Assembly (NCBI GenBank): GCA_029565415.1
Contig: JAKQOH010000029.1
Location: 1-6,776 of the forward strand
DNA from: Candidatus Rifleibacteriota bacterium
Lineage (GTDB): Bacteria; Riflebacteria; Ozemobacteria; Ozemobacterales; Ozemobacteraceae
Length of the DNA: 6,776 bases
Direction of reading: 5' to 3'
Shown here: positions 5,775 to 6,776 of the stretch, piece after piece
How the letters are laid out: the number at the start of each line of letters is the position of its first letter
How positions within the stretch are numbered: position 1 is the first letter of the stretch
The notes under the pieces: generated by a model
What the model saw: only the letters and a program-made list of their open reading frames with translations
What the model was told of the DNA's origin: nothing
Databases searched by the model: none
Program-made: the position numbers and the translations under genes

Positions 5775-6422
5775 GTGAAGAAGACATCACCCCACGGCGT
5801 GACGGAGCGCCGCTGTTCGTTTGCAACACCGCTCGCCCAGCTTCAGCATTTCGATCGGAAGTTCCGGCTCGGCGCCGATATCGATGCGGTTCTCGAGGCC
5901 TGTTCGGCCGAGCAGAAAGATCTCACCGATGCCACGGAGGCAGTGTTCAAATGCCTTGCCCGGCATCTGAACCCGACCCTCGCGTTTCTCCGCAGCTTCG
6001 ACGAGCATCTCGAGATGGCAACCTTCACATACGGCTGTCTCCGGGAACTGCTGGAGCAGTCGGTCCCAGACCTGTTCGAGATAGCCGAGCCGACGACGCG
6101 CATCACGCCCGCCCTCACCTGGTTCGCAGTTCCGCTCGACATGTCGGGCGAGACGGTGGGCGTGCTCGGCATCGCCTATCAGATCGGAACGGATCTCCTT
6201 CCCGCCGACCATCTCCTCGATCTTCTCGACACGGTCGCGGAAGAGCTCGACAGCTACTTTTTCACGATCCGGGACAACCGGCGTAAGCACCTGTTCATTC
6301 TCGAGCTCCAACAGGCACTGATGAGCAGCATTCCCGCCAGGAATAGCGATGCCCTGGTGAAGAGCCCGAGAATCAACACCAATCCGAGGAGGAACTCGAT
6401 GTACGGGAGGGTAAATGCGTAG
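5775..6422 (+). CDS. GAF-domain protein with an aberrant, probably truncated C-terminus
   Basis: A single GAF-type sensor domain spans about residues 35-165 counted from the GTG at 5775. A helical entry region with FATPLAQLQHFDRKF leads to a first helix and TEAVFKCLARHLNPTLAFL. The FAVPLDMSGETVGVLGIAY strand pair (the usual GAF VPL..GE.iGVL pattern) is followed by the closing helix LLDLLDTVAEELDSYF. GAF domains bind small ligands or act as dimerisation sensors; no ligand can be named. The start is uncertain. The frame is open from ATG 5724, but a promoter at 5739-5768 points to GTG 5775 as a leaderless start, and no Shine-Dalgarno is seen before any candidate. After RRKHLFILELQQALMSS (to about 6329) the last 30 residues, rich in Asn, Arg, Ser and Pro, are the antisense of the DoxX gene. 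The native protein probably continued with another domain. Confidence 0.65.
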   Translation: MKKTSPHGVTERRCSFATPLAQLQHFDRKFRLGADIDAVLEACSAEQKDLTDATEAVFKCLARHLNPTLAFLRSFDEHLEMATFTYGCLRELLEQSVPDLFEIAEPTTRITPALTWFAVPLDMSGETVGVLGIAYQIGTDLLPADHLLDLLDTVAEELDSYFFTIRDNRRKHLFILELQQALMSSIPARNSDALVKSPRINTNPRRNSMYGRVNA

Positions 6423-6616
6423 GGAAGCACGAGAGCCCTGGGAAGGTAGGTGCCGTCGAACTCCTGGAGAATCCATTTTGCGAATCCGATGGGACCCGGG
6501 CCCAGAAATTTGCCTACGGCAGCAAAAAGAAACAGCACCCCCAGAGCCAGCCTCAACAGAAATCCCGCAACGCTCTCTGGGGACAGACCTTGTGCTACAT
6601 GTTCTGTGTCCCGCAT
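6254..6616 (-). CDS. DoxX family membrane protein, apparently lacking its last transmembrane helix
   Basis: The 120-residue frame has the DoxX pattern: a first membrane helix AGFLLRLALGVLFLFAAVGKF (17-37, with the VGKF motif), GPGPIGFAKWI (39-49), then LPYAFTLPYIEFLLGLVLILGLFTR (64-88) and a third hydrophobic stretch from ASLFLAGMLLIS (89-100). DoxX proteins are small inner-membrane proteins with four helices, related to thiosulfate:quinone oxidoreductase subunits; most have no proven role. Here residues 101-120 turn abruptly polar and basic (ACWSSRMNRC and onward) and the fourth helix is missing. That stretch is the antisense of the GAF gene. The start at 6616 is chosen over the longer ATG 6706 because AGGAGGAGG lies 7 bases upstream and the extra 30 residues overlap the upstream gene. 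It follows the dehydrogenase gene by 62 bases, probably in one transcript. Confidence 0.7.
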   Translation of the reverse strand: MRDTEHVAQGLSPESVAGFLLRLALGVLFLFAAVGKFLGPGPIGFAKWILQEFDGTYLPRALVLPYAFTLPYIEFLLGLVLILGLFTRASLFLAGMLLISACWSSRMNRCLRRLSRIVKK

Positions 6617-6623
6617 TGTTGAA

Positions 6624-6632
6624 CCTCCTCCT
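6624..6632 (-). promoter_or_regulatory. Ribosome binding site fixing the DoxX start
   Basis: Read on the minus strand, AGGAGGAGG ends 7 bases before ATG 6616. It is the strongest Shine-Dalgarno in the window. Confidence 0.85.
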
Positions 6633-6678
6633 GCTTCTGCGCCCTTTTGCACAAGCCTAACACGCGGAACGGAGGAAT

Positions 6679-6776
6679 TCACTCCCCTGATTGATGCCCG
6701 TTGCACTCCATGCGGCTGATAACGGCCTTGGCGAACGATTCGGTTGTGCCTTGTCCTCCGATATCCGGGGTGATTT
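6679..6776 (-). CDS. C-terminal end of an isocitrate/isopropylmalate dehydrogenase family enzyme (partial)
   Basis: Only the last 31 codons are in the window; the gene enters from the right edge and stops at TGA 6681-6679. The peptide reads ITPDIGGQGTTESFAKAVIS and ends MECNGHQSGE. The TPDIGG-x-x-TT-x-x-F-x-x-A-V-I signature is the C-terminal strand and helix of the NAD(P)-dependent beta-decarboxylating dehydrogenases: isocitrate, isopropylmalate and homoisocitrate dehydrogenase. The pattern fits isocitrate dehydrogenase of the NAD type somewhat better than LeuB, but the diagnostic substrate and cofactor residues lie outside the window. The enzyme would be cytoplasmic. The DoxX start is 62 bases downstream of its stop with no clear terminator or strong promoter between them. 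Confidence 0.7.
   Translation of the reverse strand, partial: ITPDIGGQGTTESFAKAVISRMECNGHQSGE

Noticed and set aside
6617..6706. Longer DoxX start at 6706
   Set aside because: It would overlap the end of the dehydrogenase gene, adds non-hydrophobic unmatched sequence, and ignores the AGGAGGAGG site before ATG 6616.

Overview
The window reads as a stretch of a moderately GC-rich bacterial chromosome, by eye and not counted. Several genes have clear Shine-Dalgarno sites, genes are tightly packed, and the type IV prepilin genes point to a diderm or deep-branching bacterium. The combination of a large Ig-like surface protein, a minor-pilin operon and a GAF protein would suit a lineage such as Riflebacteria/Ozemobacteria. 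That placement is only a guess. No rRNA, tRNA, CRISPR array, insertion sequence or phage gene is visible.

Layout. (1) Positions 2-4516, plus strand, hold one apparent transcription unit. It opens with the 3' part of a gene for a large extracellular protein built from Ig-like beta modules and carrying an Asp-rich DxDGDG loop. After an 84-base gap with a strong hairpin come three small genes packed end to end: a GspJ/PilW-like prepilin, a GspI/PilV-like prepilin, and a GspK/PilX-like protein without the usual Glu at +5. Together the three resemble the minor-pilin priming/tip complex of a type IV pilus or type II secretion system. The large protein sits where a cargo or tip adhesin might be encoded. 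(2) Positions 4517-4584 are a short convergent gap. (3) Positions 5576-4585, minus strand, hold a two-gene operon: a Trm112-family zinc-ribbon protein overlapping by 4 bases a TIM-barrel protein of the sugar phosphate isomerase/AP endonuclease 2 superfamily. A sigma70-like promoter lies just upstream. (4) Positions 5577-5774 are a divergent control region with a promoter in each direction and an inverted repeat over the minus-strand -35 box. (5) From about 5775, plus strand, runs a GAF-domain protein. (6) On the minus strand at the right end lie the last 31 codons of an isocitrate/isopropylmalate dehydrogenase-type enzyme, then a DoxX-family membrane protein.

The GAF and DoxX frames run into each other tail to tail and overlap by 169 bases. 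Each protein looks normal up to about 6317-6330 and then becomes the antisense of the other gene. Both genes therefore look truncated at one junction, which could be a real deletion/rearrangement or an assembly chimera. This junction and the pilin-plus-surface-protein operon are the two points most worth a second look.
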